A stretch of DNA of 64,000 bases from JBGSMF01 sp964651475 (GCA_964651475.1 CAZYXV010000003.1:62001-126000), one strand, 5' to 3'; positions 42,678 to 51,997 are shown, numbered from the stretch's first letter. Numbers and translations: made by a program. Notes: a model not told the origin generated them from the letters alone.

Positions 42678-44774
42678 TCAATCGGGCGGCAGGTAACGCG
42701 AGATACCCTGGTAGGTGCCGAACCACACCGCCCCATCAGGCGCCACGGCGATAGACACGACGACATCGTCAACCAGGCCATCCTCGCGGGTAAAGATCAG
42801 CCAGGTTGTGCCGTCAAAGCGCGCGGCGCCAGCGTCGGTGCCGAACCAGATCACACCATCAGGAGCCGCGGCGACAGCATAAACAGTCTTGCCCGGCAAG
42901 CCATTCTCGTCGGTGTAACGAGTCCAGTTCTGTCCATCAAAATGCCAGGCCCCACTATAGTTGCCCACCCAGACGGTGCCATTGGGAGCAGCCGCCATAC
43001 AAATTGGAGTCCCTTGGCCCTTGACCGAATAGTTGGTCCAGTTCCGTCCATCGAATCGGACGATGAGATTTTCTGAGGGGGCAAACCACACCTGACCGTC
43101 TCCTGCGGCCAACATCCCGGAAGCTCGATTAAAGGAGGTCCAGGCTGCCCCATCAAAACGCGAGGCCCCCTGAGAAGAGCTGGCCCAGACTGATCCGTCA
43201 GCGACTAGAGCCAGATAGTATACATCGTCACTGACCAGGCCATCCTGCGTTGTAAAGGTGGTCCAGGTCTGCCCGTCAAAGCGTGTGACCCCTGTAGAAT
43301 TGCCCGTGGCGAACCAGGCAGTGTTGTCTGGCGCGATAGCCATCGCCAAGACAGTATTGTCGCCCAGCCCGTCGGCGGCAGTATAGTTGGTCCAAGTCTG
43401 CCCGTCAAAGCGAGAGACACCCTTGCCAGGCCCATCGGGGCCCAGGTCGCCGCTGCTGGCCCACAGCACGCCGTCATTTCCAACGGCAATGACTTGGGTC
43501 CAGTTCTCGGCTGGCCCGGGGATGGCATAGGTCTCCCAGGTCTGCCCATCAAAGCGCGACACTCCGCTGGCCGTGCCAAACAACAGCGCGCCGTCAGGCG
43601 CAACGGTGATGGCGTTGACCTGATTGTCGGCCAGTCCATCAACTTCGGTGTAGGTAGTCCAGCCAGCGCCGTCGTAGCGAGAGACGCCCTCGGCGGTGCC
43701 AAACCACAGCGCGCCATCGGGCGCGACGGCGATGGCATAAACCAGGTTGCTGGCCAGGCCGTTGTCCTCGTTAAAGGTTAGCCAACCGGCGCCATCGAAA
43801 CGAGAGACGCCGCCCTTACCACTCACATCTTCCCAGGAAATGGGGAGGGTGGCGAACCACAACGCGCCGTCGGCAGCCACCGCGATGGCGCTGACCCGGT
43901 TATAGCCGAGGCCGTCAGCCTCGGTAAAAGTAGTCCAAGACTGCCCGTCAAAGCGCGATACACCATAGCAGCGGGGCGGCTCTGGGCTGGCCGGGCCTGT
44001 CAGGCCGCAGGTGCCAAACCAGACCGCGCCATCGGGGGCTGCGGCAATGGCCATCACGGCATCATCTACCAGCCCATCCTTTTCGGTGTAAGCCATCCAG
44101 GTTTGACCATCGAAACGGGCGACGCCTTCGCGCAAAGTGCCAGCCCAGACGGCGCCATCGGGGGCGACAAAGATAGAGCGGAACCATTCGCTGGGCAGGC
44201 CATCCTCGTAGCCGTATGTGGTCCAGCCTGTCCCATCAAAATGCGCCACGCCGTCGGCCGTCCCGAACCAAAGGGTTCCATCGGGGGCCGCGGCCACCGA
44301 GTTGAAGCGGTGATCGCGCAGCCCCGGCTCCACCGCGTAGCGGGTGCAGGTATGGTCTGCCAGGTTCCAGCGCGCGACCCCGCCGCTGCTGGTGGCCCAC
44401 AGGTAGCCCTCCTTATCCACGGCCATGTCGGTGATGCCATTCATCTGGCTGTAGGTGGTCCAATCATCCCGCGAGCGAGGCCAGGGAGTCGGCGATGACA
44501 CTGGGGTGGGTGTCAGCGATGGCACTGGGGTGGGCGTCTGCGTGGGAAGGACGGTGGCAGGTTGGGGAGAAGGAGAAGCAGAGAGTGTCGGAGAGGCGGA
44601 AAGTGAAGGATACGGAGAAGGAGAAGCAGAGGGTGTCAAAGTGGGGGAGAGCGGAGGATGCGGAGAAGGAGAGGCCGGGAGATTAAGGGATGAGGAACAG
44701 CCGGCCAGCAGCAGCGCCAGAATGAAAGAGACGGCGGACAGTCGTTTTATTTTTTCCTTAATCATTTTGCTCAT
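42678..44774 (-). CDS. Beta-propeller lipoprotein (two-component-regulator propeller repeats)
   Basis: A 698-aa exported lipoprotein. The signal (KRLSAVSFILALLLAGCSSS) has the lipobox LLAGC; a long Pro/Ser/Thr linker (about 35-110) leads to about 12 propeller repeats of the form SRFDGQTWTTYTEADGL followed by VAPDGALWFGT. Those are Reg_prop units, which form 7-bladed propellers in hybrid two-component sensors; here no kinase is attached, so it is a free surface protein. The frame is open to 44885 but the ATG at 44774 directly precedes the signal peptide. Function unknown; binding of a polysaccharide or protein is likely. Confidence 0.82.
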   Translation of the reverse strand: MSKMIKEKIKRLSAVSFILALLLAGCSSSLNLPASPSPHPPLSPTLTPSASPSPYPSLSASPTLSASPSPQPATVLPTQTPTPVPSLTPTPVSSPTPWPRSRDDWTTYSQMNGITDMAVDKEGYLWATSSGGVARWNLADHTCTRYAVEPGLRDHRFNSVAAAPDGTLWFGTADGVAHFDGTGWTTYGYEDGLPSEWFRSIFVAPDGAVWAGTLREGVARFDGQTWMAYTEKDGLVDDAVMAIAAAPDGAVWFGTCGLTGPASPEPPRCYGVSRFDGQSWTTFTEADGLGYNRVSAIAVAADGALWFATLPISWEDVSGKGGVSRFDGAGWLTFNEDNGLASNLVYAIAVAPDGALWFGTAEGVSRYDGAGWTTYTEVDGLADNQVNAITVAPDGALLFGTASGVSRFDGQTWETYAIPGPAENWTQVIAVGNDGVLWASSGDLGPDGPGKGVSRFDGQTWTNYTAADGLGDNTVLAMAIAPDNTAWFATGNSTGVTRFDGQTWTTFTTQDGLVSDDVYYLALVADGSVWASSSQGASRFDGAAWTSFNRASGMLAAGDGQVWFAPSENLIVRFDGRNWTNYSVKGQGTPICMAAAPNGTVWVGNYSGAWHFDGQNWTRYTDENGLPGKTVYAVAAAPDGVIWFGTDAGAARFDGTTWLIFTREDGLVDDVVVSIAVAPDGAVWFGTYQGISRYLPPD

Positions 44775-44840
44775 TCTTTCGCATTTCGCCTTCTGTGGCG
44801 ATGCTCTCGCTTTGACTCCAATATTGCCCCACCAGCAGGT

Positions 44841-44910
44841 TGTCGGAGTGGCCGACGCCTCCCTATGCGTTGGCGGGGCTGGCATAGGGAGGCCGGCCTG
44901 CTCTCCGACA
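44841..44910. repeat. Long hairpin element, TGTCGGAG...CTCCGACA family, copy 2
   Basis: TGTCGGAG (44841-44848) and CTCCGACA (44903-44910) enclose a perfect 12-bp stem, GCCTCCCTATGC/GCATAGGGAGGC (44857-44868, 44882-44893). It sits right after the stop of the SUMF1-type gene, where it could act as a terminator. Copy 1 is at 20892-20990. Confidence 0.7.
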
Positions 44911-44912
44911 GG

Positions 44913-45869
44913 CTAGTCTGGCGCGTTCAAAGATACAATCCGAAAGCCGATGTGGCGGTCCTGATAAGAAGGATGGTCCTCAAAGTGGCGATAGGCCGCG
45001 CGCGCTACAAAAGGATTGCTTCCCCACCAGCCGCCTTTTTCCACCTTGCGTATTCCTTTTTCAGGCCCCAAGGGATCAACCCGGACGTTTAGCTTGTAGT
45101 AATCTACATCCCACCAATCTTGCACCCACTCCATCGCATTGCCCGCCATATCGTGAGCGCCCAGCCAACTTGCCCCTTCCGGGTAACTGCCGACCGGCGT
45201 CAAGCCGGTGCTGTCCACCACATTGGCCTTGTTGGGGTCAAACGTGTTGCCCCAGGGATAGATCAGAGACTCTGGCCCGCGGGCAGCATATTCCCACTCG
45301 GCCTCGGTTGGCAAACGCCCTCCGCGCCAGTGAGCATACGCCTCAGCCTCGTACCACGTGACACAGACGCGGGGATGGTCGGGCGCCGGGTCTGTACACC
45401 GGAAAGGGAGAGATGCAACAGTTTGATTGCCCAACCACCTAAAACCATCCTCGGACCAATACGCTTGCGTCTGGTAACCGCCATCGTCAACGAAAACCTG
45501 AAAAGCGGCATTTGTAACCTCATACTTGTCAATCCAATAGCCAGAGTTGAGACTAACCTCGTGTTGAGGCTGCTCGCTCTTTAATTCCTGGGCAGCCCAA
45601 TTGGGCGGATTGAGTCCAGATACGTCGCCAGTGCCCATCAAGAACGATCCGGCCGGCACCCATACCTGCTCGACCCCTTTAGGATCCTGGCGTGTCTTGC
45701 CAGGCAATGGCGTAGGGACGGGTGTTGCCGTTGGCGGGGGCGGGCTGGGCGTGGCGGTGGGAGGTGGAAGCGTAGCGGTGGGCGTGGATGCAGCCTGACC
45801 GCATCCGGCTACGAACAGTATGGTCAGTCCCAGACAAACGAGTATGAATACAAATTTGTGGCTCATCAT
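44913..45869 (-). CDS. SUMF1/formylglycine-generating-enzyme-fold lipoprotein
   Basis: A 318-aa lipoprotein: signal with lipobox (ILFVAGC), a Pro/Thr-rich linker (about 27-65), then a SUMF1 fold with EQVWVPAGSFLMGTGD, WIDKYEVTNAAFQVF, RLPTEAEWEYAARG, GNAMEWVQDWWD and the closing HIGFRIV. These are the sugar/protein-binding-type FGE-sulfatase family landmarks. There is no sulfatase nearby, so a structural or binding role is more likely than formylglycine formation. I took the ATG at 45869 rather than an upstream TTG. It lies just downstream of the membrane protein gene, probably in the same operon. Confidence 0.85.
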   Translation of the reverse strand: MMSHKFVFILVCLGLTILFVAGCGQAASTPTATLPPPTATPSPPPPTATPVPTPLPGKTRQDPKGVEQVWVPAGSFLMGTGDVSGLNPPNWAAQELKSEQPQHEVSLNSGYWIDKYEVTNAAFQVFVDDGGYQTQAYWSEDGFRWLGNQTVASLPFRCTDPAPDHPRVCVTWYEAEAYAHWRGGRLPTEAEWEYAARGPESLIYPWGNTFDPNKANVVDSTGLTPVGSYPEGASWLGAHDMAGNAMEWVQDWWDVDYYKLNVRVDPLGPEKGIRKVEKGGWWGSNPFVARAAYRHFEDHPSYQDRHIGFRIVSLNAPD

Positions 45870-45895
45870 TTTGCGCACTACCCCTTTCTTATTTC

Positions 45896-47161
45896 TCAAT
45901 AATGTCGAGAGCGCAGAGCAGCGCCTCGCATCCAGCGGAAGCCTTTCCCTAATCCCAGGTAGAACAGATACAGCGCCGTCAACGCCAGCGCGGCGGCGGC
46001 GCTCGATCCCAGGCCGGCCATTACGTGGGCCAGATAGAGACGTCTCACCAGTTCTTGTGGAATAGCCTGACCTAACGAACTGGATACAGAGATGAATGCA
46101 ATGTTAATCGCGGCAGCCGCCACGGCCACGTAAACCGGCGCGGTCATCACGATGCCACAGCCGAGACACAACAAAACGAGCGACTGCCAACGCGAGGCCG
46201 CAATCGTGCCAAAGAAAACGGCCTCCCAGTGATCGCGCGGCAGCGGCATCCTGGCTCGTATGGGCAAAATGAGTGAAAACAAGACAAAAACCATGCGCGC
46301 CGCCATGCCGGCGCTGATCAGCAAACCGCCCAAGACAAAGGGCGTGAACGCCAGCGGCGCATCAATAACGCCGAGGATGACCATCAGCGCGAGCGGCACG
46401 CCAATGCCAACATAGGCTGCCATCTTGACTTCGTCTATGGCGCAGCGATGCGTAGCCTGCCGCGCCTCACGCGGCACCACCACGGTCAGGGCCAGTTGAG
46501 CCGCCAGATAGAGCAGCAAGGCCGTGCCGAGCGGCCAGTCCAGGACGGTTTGCGGCGAGAGGACAGACACACTTCCCGCCTCGCCGGCAGGCAAGCGTCC
46601 AAACACTCTCATCACCAGGATGACGGCCAGTGCCGCCGAGGGCACGGCGGTGATTGTAGCATTCAGCGGCATTGCCGGACCAGCCCCTCCGGCGCCGCTT
46701 TGTGCTGCCGGCGCCGCCCACAGGCCGCCCGCGCCGCCCAGCGCGATTCCACCCAGCGCCAGGCTCCAAAATACCGCATGCGTCCAGCCAGTCACCCGAA
46801 GGAGCGTTTCTGCTGCCGACGGGTTCTCTGCCATGTGCGCAAGACCATGCCCCGCCCCGGCGACGCCGGCCGCCGCCGCTCCCAGGGTACAGAAAAGGAC
46901 CAGTCCCGCCAGCCCGCCGGCCAACGCCCCCAGGCCAACACGTTGGGCGGGCCGGCTTGCGCCGCCCCAGGCCGCGGCCACGCCGCCGCCGAACACAACC
47001 AGGGCCGCTGCCAGCGCGGCCAAGATGATTCCAGGCAGCCAACAAGTGTCCGGCCAATTCTCGATGTAGCAGCCAGGCCAGACGACGTAGAGCGGGTAGA
47101 AAAGCACACCGCTCAGCAACAGACCAGTGACAAGGCCCGCCAGGCCCGCGCGCGTCGTCAT
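45896..47161 (-). CDS. Multi-pass membrane protein of unknown function
   Basis: A 421-aa protein with about ten hydrophobic segments. The N-terminal third is Gly/Ala-rich (LVTGLLLSGVLFYPLYVVW; GALAGGLAGLVLFCTLG) and the C-terminal part carries longer helices separated by charged loops (PREARQATHRC; IRARMPLPRDHWE). No transporter or enzyme motif is visible. It is followed by the SUMF1 lipoprotein 27 bp downstream and by the propeller lipoprotein, so the three may form one envelope complex. GC content and strong Ala/Gly bias resemble its neighbours. Confidence 0.6.
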   Translation of the reverse strand: MTTRAGLAGLVTGLLLSGVLFYPLYVVWPGCYIENWPDTCWLPGIILAALAAALVVFGGGVAAAWGGASRPAQRVGLGALAGGLAGLVLFCTLGAAAAGVAGAGHGLAHMAENPSAAETLLRVTGWTHAVFWSLALGGIALGGAGGLWAAPAAQSGAGGAGPAMPLNATITAVPSAALAVILVMRVFGRLPAGEAGSVSVLSPQTVLDWPLGTALLLYLAAQLALTVVVPREARQATHRCAIDEVKMAAYVGIGVPLALMVILGVIDAPLAFTPFVLGGLLISAGMAARMVFVLFSLILPIRARMPLPRDHWEAVFFGTIAASRWQSLVLLCLGCGIVMTAPVYVAVAAAAINIAFISVSSSLGQAIPQELVRRLYLAHVMAGLGSSAAAALALTALYLFYLGLGKGFRWMRGAALRSRHY

Positions 47162-47286
47162 CGCATCCTTCCTGGGATTTTGCTCACGGGTTTAGATTTT
47201 GCTTACGAGTTTACCACAAATCCCAAGTCCCAACATGGCAAATTGGCAGCTTGACGAATATGCCAAGTGCGGTGAAAATAGGCTCT

Positions 47287-48660
47287 ATGCAGATAAAACC
47301 GTTTATCAAGCGGCATGGCTGGTTTCTGGGATTGCTCGCCGTGGGGTTGGCGCTGTTGCGCTACACGCCCGGCGCGCTCCTGCCCACCCCAACCATCGGC
47401 GTAGAAAATTTGCCCGTTGCGGCGAGCGTTTCAGAGACGCCAGGCCCTTCGCCTTCCCCTACTCCAATGGCAAGCCCCTCGCCCGGCAGGCTGGCGGAAA
47501 ATCCAGCTCAGGCCGCCGTCCCCGGCGGCCCATCGCCTGCCAGCACGCCATCGCCTCTGCCCACAGCCGCGGCCACACCGCCTTCCACAGCCACCCGCGC
47601 GCTTACCCCGAAGCCGACTTTGGCTCTCACGCCCACCCAGCCGCCGCCAACACAGCCCTCTCCACCTGCTGCATCCTCCGCACCCACTGCCGGCCCAGGC
47701 CACCCGTCCATTCAAGCGGCAGTGCTGGCCAATTATCTTGCCTGGTACGACGCCGGAACGTGGGACACCGGCTGCACTTCAAGCGGCGACCTGCCCCGCG
47801 ATGGCGCCTACAATTCCGACGACTCGAGTGTCATTGCGCGCCACATTGCCCAGGCTCGGTTGGCGGGGCTGGATGGGTTTGCCGTGCACTGGTTTGCCCC
47901 GGGTGACCGCACCGATACTAACCTGGGCGCAGTGCTAAATCTCTCGCCCGACGGATTCAACTCGACCGTAATGTTCCTGTACCACATTGCGCCGGGCGCA
48001 AACCAGCAAGGCGTCGTCAACGCGCTGCGCCATATCATAAAAAACCATGGGGAGCACCCGCACTTTTTCCGCGCCGCAGGCAAACCCGTCATCATGTTCA
48101 GTGATATGTATCGCGTGCCAGACGCAAACGGCCAGCGCCCAGGTTCCGATCAAGACGTGAGCACCGCCGTGGCGCGCTGGGCCGAAATCCGCCAGTCGGT
48201 TGACCCCGATCACGCCACATGGTGGATTGCAGAAGGTCTGCAGGCCGGCTACCTGGCCGTGTTTGATGGCCTGTACATTTACAAAATAGATCACGCCTGC
48301 TGCCCAGGCGCATACCAGGGCGCGGCGCGCTGGGCCGGCTGGGTGCGAGACTGGGAAGAACAAAGCGGCCAGCCCAAGCTGTGGGTGGGCACCGTGATGC
48401 CCGGCTGGAATGACCTCAACTCGGCTCAGGCACAATGCGCCGACCTGCGCGTGAGCAGCGCCCCCTTTGCCCGCGAGCGGGCCGAGGGCGCGTATTACGC
48501 CCAGACCTGGGAAGCCGTGCTGCCCACCCAGCCAGATTTTATCTTGGTCCATTCTTTTAACGAGTGGGTCGAGGGCAGCTACCTGGAGCCGAGCGCGGCC
48601 TTTGGCGAGCTGTATCTTCAACTCACCGCCCGGTGGGCCGCCCAATTTAAGAACAAATGA
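47287..48660 (+). CDS. GH99/GH71-like glycoside hydrolase, membrane-anchored
   Basis: A 457-aa protein with a basic N-terminus and one anchor helix (HGWFLGLLAVGLALL), a long Pro/Thr/Ser linker (about 45-145) and a catalytic-type domain (about 150-455). Landmarks are VLANYLAWYDAGTWDTGC, ARLAGLDGFAVHWFAPGD, KPVIMFSDMY and HSFNEWVEGSYLEP. The last, a strand ending in N-E-W-x-E, is characteristic of the GH99/endo-alpha-mannosidase-like TIM barrels. It likely acts on a mannan-like or cell-surface glycan outside the cell. I preferred the ATG at 47287; an ATG at 47260 and a TTG at 47251 are in frame. Confidence 0.75.
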   Translation: MQIKPFIKRHGWFLGLLAVGLALLRYTPGALLPTPTIGVENLPVAASVSETPGPSPSPTPMASPSPGRLAENPAQAAVPGGPSPASTPSPLPTAAATPPSTATRALTPKPTLALTPTQPPPTQPSPPAASSAPTAGPGHPSIQAAVLANYLAWYDAGTWDTGCTSSGDLPRDGAYNSDDSSVIARHIAQARLAGLDGFAVHWFAPGDRTDTNLGAVLNLSPDGFNSTVMFLYHIAPGANQQGVVNALRHIIKNHGEHPHFFRAAGKPVIMFSDMYRVPDANGQRPGSDQDVSTAVARWAEIRQSVDPDHATWWIAEGLQAGYLAVFDGLYIYKIDHACCPGAYQGAARWAGWVRDWEEQSGQPKLWVGTVMPGWNDLNSAQAQCADLRVSSAPFARERAEGAYYAQTWEAVLPTQPDFILVHSFNEWVEGSYLEPSAAFGELYLQLTARWAAQFKNK

Positions 48661-48669
48661 AGGAATACA

Positions 48670-49299
48670 ATGTCATCCAAACTCTGCCCCAAAATCATCC
48701 TGGAAGGCACGCGCCTGACCTTTAAAACCGAAATCGCCTTTGCCCTCAACGAGCACCCGCGCATCGTCGGCCCGCGCAAGTACCGCTACCACTCGCCGCT
48801 CATTTCGGGCGAATGGTGCGCCTTTACCAATTTTCCGTGGGGGCGCGGGCTGATCAACTTTGAGCCGCACGAAGAGGCGCTGGCGATGGAAACCTATCAC
48901 ACCTGGGCGCGCCTGTTCGAGTTGCAGCGCTACTATTCGTGGATCGTTGACCGCTTTCACATTTCTACCCGCATGTATCAACTGCAAACCTACGGCAAAG
49001 ATCACGACTTTACCTGGCTGGAACAACGGCTAGTCCCCTTGGGTTTTCACCTTGTCTTTTGCACCCGCACGCCCCAGTCCTTTGAATCGGCCCGCGCCGA
49101 AAGGCTCCAAGTTTCGGGCAAGCCGTCACAGTACGACGACCTGGGACTATATGTAAAAGAGCAAGAGCTGCTGCGCAGGCTGATCAGTGAATCAGCCCTG
49201 CCCAAGCTGGAAGTAGACATATCCGATAACAACGTTGCGCGCGCCGCCGAGCAAATCGCCGACTGGCTGACTGAGACCGGCGGGCTGTGGGCAAAATAA
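48670..49299 (+). CDS. P-loop nucleotide kinase-like protein with degenerate Walker A
   Basis: A 209-aa protein with the layout of a thymidylate/nucleoside kinase: KIILEGTRLTFKTEIAFAL at the N-terminus, VDRFHISTRMYQ (about 96-107, like the DRY/H motif) and LGFHLVFCTRTPQSFESAR (about 125-143, like the LID region). The Walker A is unusual: EGTRLTFKT where GxxxxGK(S/T) is expected, so the key glycine is replaced by Phe while the Lys-Thr remain. It may still bind nucleotide weakly or have a different role. It starts 9 bp after the GH99-like gene and is probably cotranscribed. Confidence 0.6.
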   Translation: MSSKLCPKIILEGTRLTFKTEIAFALNEHPRIVGPRKYRYHSPLISGEWCAFTNFPWGRGLINFEPHEEALAMETYHTWARLFELQRYYSWIVDRFHISTRMYQLQTYGKDHDFTWLEQRLVPLGFHLVFCTRTPQSFESARAERLQVSGKPSQYDDLGLYVKEQELLRRLISESALPKLEVDISDNNVARAAEQIADWLTETGGLWAK

Positions 49300-49332
49300 C
49301 GAGCAACAAGCAACAAGTAACGAACACCCCCC

Positions 49333-51336
49333 TCACCACGTAATATCCGTCCACAGCGCCGGGTGATCCGAGTGCCGGCTGACCAAATAGCGCGTCCGCA
49401 CCACTTTTATGCCCGGCGAGACAAAAATATGGTCAATCTTCTGTTGTGGATCGAATGTCGGGTCGCTCACGGCCGCCTCGGTTTGCGCCGGCCAGGCATC
49501 CACAAGTCCCGCCGTCGTCAGGCGATACTGCTCGGTCTCCGGCCTAAAGTTGAAATCGCCCATCAAAATAACGTCGGGCTGCTCCCCCACCCGCTCCAGG
49601 ATTGCCGTTTGCTGCACCAGTGGCCCGCCATTGCCCAGGTGCGTCACGTAAACGTTGAAACGTCTTTCCCCCACGCGGACCCGCGCCGCAATCGTCGCCG
49701 TCTGCTCCCCAACACTGTGCATATAAAATGTCTCGGCTGTTTCGAGAGGATATTTGGAAAGCAGCGCGATCCCAAACGTCCCGGCCACCGTCGAGGGGCC
49801 ATGATAGCTGTGCATCTTGAGCTCTCGCGCAAAGTAGCCCACAATGTCCACATTGCCATTGGCCACCCGGTTCGTGTCGCTCTCTTGCAGGCCGATGAGA
49901 TCCGCGTCGGCCTCCCGCAGCACAGCCAGTTGCCCGGCAAAACCCTTCATCCCGTCGGCATTGTACGCTTGTTGGATGTTGTAGGTCATGACGCGCAGCG
50001 TGCCATCATACACTGGCGGAACTGGCGGACGCGGCGCCAACCACCACGCCGCCACAAGCGTCAGCGCGCACAATCCTACCCAAACGAGGCTGAATAGCGC
50101 GCCGCCCGGCGATGCTCGTCCCTCCGCAACGCCGAAAGAATCGTCGCGCGGCCGGCGCGCCAACAAGACAGGCAACGCGCAGCCGAGGCCCACAGCTAAA
50201 AAGACCAGCCAGAAGCGATCTCGAAACCACGGCCCAACCACCGGGATGTAATCATAGACCGTGGTAAACACCTGCGCCAGGATTAGCGCCAGCAGCCAGA
50301 GCGCGCCTGCGGCAAAACTGCCAAGCTGCGGCAGCGTCGGGCGGATCGCCAACAGTTCCCCCACGCACAGGACGAAATCCAGGAACACAACCGGGCACAA
50401 TAACAGCAGCGCCAGCAAAGAGAGATGGCCCCAAAATGGCGCGGCCGGTTCCGCCAGCGGGTAGGCGCTCGCCTCCGCCGGAAAGGCGACCTGGTGCGCG
50501 CCAAGTGTGAGAACTAACGCCAGGACGAACAAGACATTCAGCGCCAAAACGCCCGCGCGCGGGAGACTGGTGAGCCAGCCTGGACGAGCGATTAATAACC
50601 AGCCCCACGCGCCCATCGCCAGCAGCAAGCCGGAGACGACGAGCGGATACGTCACCCCGCTCCAGCGCGCGATGACGTTGGGACTCATCAGGGCAAAGTA
50701 GACGAACGTCAGAACACTGATTACGCCCACACTCAGGCCGGCCGCCTTGCCCAAGCCAGGCCGGGGAAAATCGTCCGCTGCGGGCGGCCTGGGCCATTCG
50801 CCGTCGGCCCCGGCGAGTCCCACCATCCCCCAACCGCCCACCGCGGCAATCAGCCAGCCAATCACCTGCGTGCTGCCATACGTGGAAATGTCAAATCCCC
50901 CACCCAACGTTCGCAACAAGATAGACGCGCCCACACCCAGCATCAGCCCCTGGCCCAGCGTGACAGCCGCTTCACCGCGCTCCCTGTCCAGCGGCGCGAC
51001 GCGCGCCAGATACCATAGCCAGGCCGGGAAAAGCACCAGCCAGCCCCCTACCCCAATACCGGCCGCGATCAGCCTGCCTCCCGGCCCCAATCCTACCTCG
51101 ACGAGCCGCGCGACAAGCACAACGCCTCCCAGCAGCGCCAGCGCGATTTTCGAGCAACCCCTGCGCGCGAACAGCAACACCAACGGCGCGAACAACAAGA
51201 CCACACTGGCGATTTCGGCCGTCAAACTGGTGCGCAGCAACCCGAAAGCGTAGATGGTCTCGATAAAATCTGAAACCAGTTGCAAAAACACCAGAAAGAA
51301 AACACCATATAGCAGTATCAGGCTACCCTTTGACAT
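49333..51336 (-). CDS. Membrane protein with C-terminal endonuclease/exonuclease/phosphatase (EEP) domain
   Basis: A 667-aa protein. About 12 hydrophobic helices (residues 1-420) are followed by an EEP hydrolase domain (about 435-665). The EEP motifs are clear: RVMTYNIQQAYN (metal Asn), LIGLQESD (catalytic Glu), VILMGDFNFRPE (Asp/Asn), KIDHIFVSPG and HSDHPALW (catalytic Asp-His). Membrane-anchored members of this fold act on phospholipids, sphingomyelin or inositol phosphates. AAGGAGG lies 9 nt before the ATG at 51336. It stands alone and converges on the small gene at 48670. Confidence 0.88.
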   Translation of the reverse strand: MSKGSLILLYGVFFLVFLQLVSDFIETIYAFGLLRTSLTAEIASVVLLFAPLVLLFARRGCSKIALALLGGVVLVARLVEVGLGPGGRLIAAGIGVGGWLVLFPAWLWYLARVAPLDRERGEAAVTLGQGLMLGVGASILLRTLGGGFDISTYGSTQVIGWLIAAVGGWGMVGLAGADGEWPRPPAADDFPRPGLGKAAGLSVGVISVLTFVYFALMSPNVIARWSGVTYPLVVSGLLLAMGAWGWLLIARPGWLTSLPRAGVLALNVLFVLALVLTLGAHQVAFPAEASAYPLAEPAAPFWGHLSLLALLLLCPVVFLDFVLCVGELLAIRPTLPQLGSFAAGALWLLALILAQVFTTVYDYIPVVGPWFRDRFWLVFLAVGLGCALPVLLARRPRDDSFGVAEGRASPGGALFSLVWVGLCALTLVAAWWLAPRPPVPPVYDGTLRVMTYNIQQAYNADGMKGFAGQLAVLREADADLIGLQESDTNRVANGNVDIVGYFARELKMHSYHGPSTVAGTFGIALLSKYPLETAETFYMHSVGEQTATIAARVRVGERRFNVYVTHLGNGGPLVQQTAILERVGEQPDVILMGDFNFRPETEQYRLTTAGLVDAWPAQTEAAVSDPTFDPQQKIDHIFVSPGIKVVRTRYLVSRHSDHPALWTDITW

Positions 51337-51375
51337 AACCCCTAACCTCCTTTCTTCTGGGCAGTAACCAGTAAA

Positions 51376-51403
51376 TTGCACCCCGTGTTAACTGTGCTAT
51401 AAT
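51376..51403 (+). promoter_or_regulatory. Promoter of the DUF4160/DUF2442 pair
   Basis: TTGCAC (51376-51381), 16-bp spacer, perfect TATAAT (51398-51403). An out-of-frame ATG lies at 51411, at the expected transcription start; the coding ATG is at 51443 with AGGTG just upstream. Confidence 0.5.
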
Positions 51404-51442
51404 CATACTCATGTTGTCCAGTGACATTTTACAGGTGTTTAA

Positions 51443-51682
51443 ATGTCTCCCACAGTTTTACGGGTCGGCGCATATCGCTTCTTTTTCAACAGCCGGGAAG
51501 AAACCCGCCGCCATGTTCACGTGGCAACCCCGCGTGGTTCAGCCAAGTTTTGGTTAGAACCAATCGTGGCGTTGGCACATTATCACAACCTGAACACCAA
51601 AGAATTGCGCGCAATTGAACAGATGGTGCAAGAGCATGAGTCAGATTTTAGAGCGGCCTGGGACGAACATTTCTCACAGTGA
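51443..51682 (+). CDS. DUF4160 domain protein
   Basis: A 79-aa protein matching DUF4160: SPTVLRVGAYRFFFNSREET at the N-terminus and RRHVHVATPRGSAKFWLEPI, with the conserved HVH. A DUF2442 gene overlaps its 3' end in another frame, the standard DUF4160-DUF2442 pair, often listed as a putative toxin-antitoxin or host-interaction module with no settled activity. A TAA stop immediately precedes the ATG in frame, so the start is certain. Confidence 0.82.
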   Translation: MSPTVLRVGAYRFFFNSREETRRHVHVATPRGSAKFWLEPIVALAHYHNLNTKELRAIEQMVQEHESDFRAAWDEHFSQ

Positions 51683-51902
51683 AATCACCAGCATCGGCTC
51701 AACCGGCTTTTGGCTGCTGGTAGATGACAAGGAATACTTTGTCCCCTTTGCCGATTATCCTATCTTCAAGCAGGCAACAATTGAACAAATTTTTGCCATG
51801 CAACAAATCGCCCCGGACCAATTTCATTGGCCCGACCTGGATGCCGACATCGAGCTGCGAGCCCTGGAGCATCCAGAGCATTTTCCCCTAGAGTGGCGCT
51901 AG
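51639..51902 (+). CDS. DUF2442 domain protein
   Basis: An 87-aa protein with the DUF2442 pattern: FWLLVDDKEYFVPFADYPIF followed by QIAPDQFHWPDLDADIEL. I took the ATG at 51639; a start at 51615 is possible. It overlaps DUF4160 by 44 bp, so translation is coupled. Family members commonly follow DUF4160. Confidence 0.82.
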   Translation, partial: SQILERPGTNISHSEITSIGSTGFWLLVDDKEYFVPFADYPIFKQATIEQIFAMQQIAPDQFHWPDLDADIELRALEHPEHFPLEWR

Positions 51903-51997
51903 CCAATTTGCCCCCTCAGGTTATCGCACACTACGGCGCGGCCCTCGGCGCGGTCGCGGGCGTACTGCCTCGACCTTTTCCAATTCATCGCGCGTAA

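Noticed and set aside
44913..45869. Formylglycine-generating enzyme activating a sulfatase
   Set aside because: No sulfatase with a C/S-x-P-x-R motif lies in the window, and the protein is a lipoprotein; a binding role is more likely.
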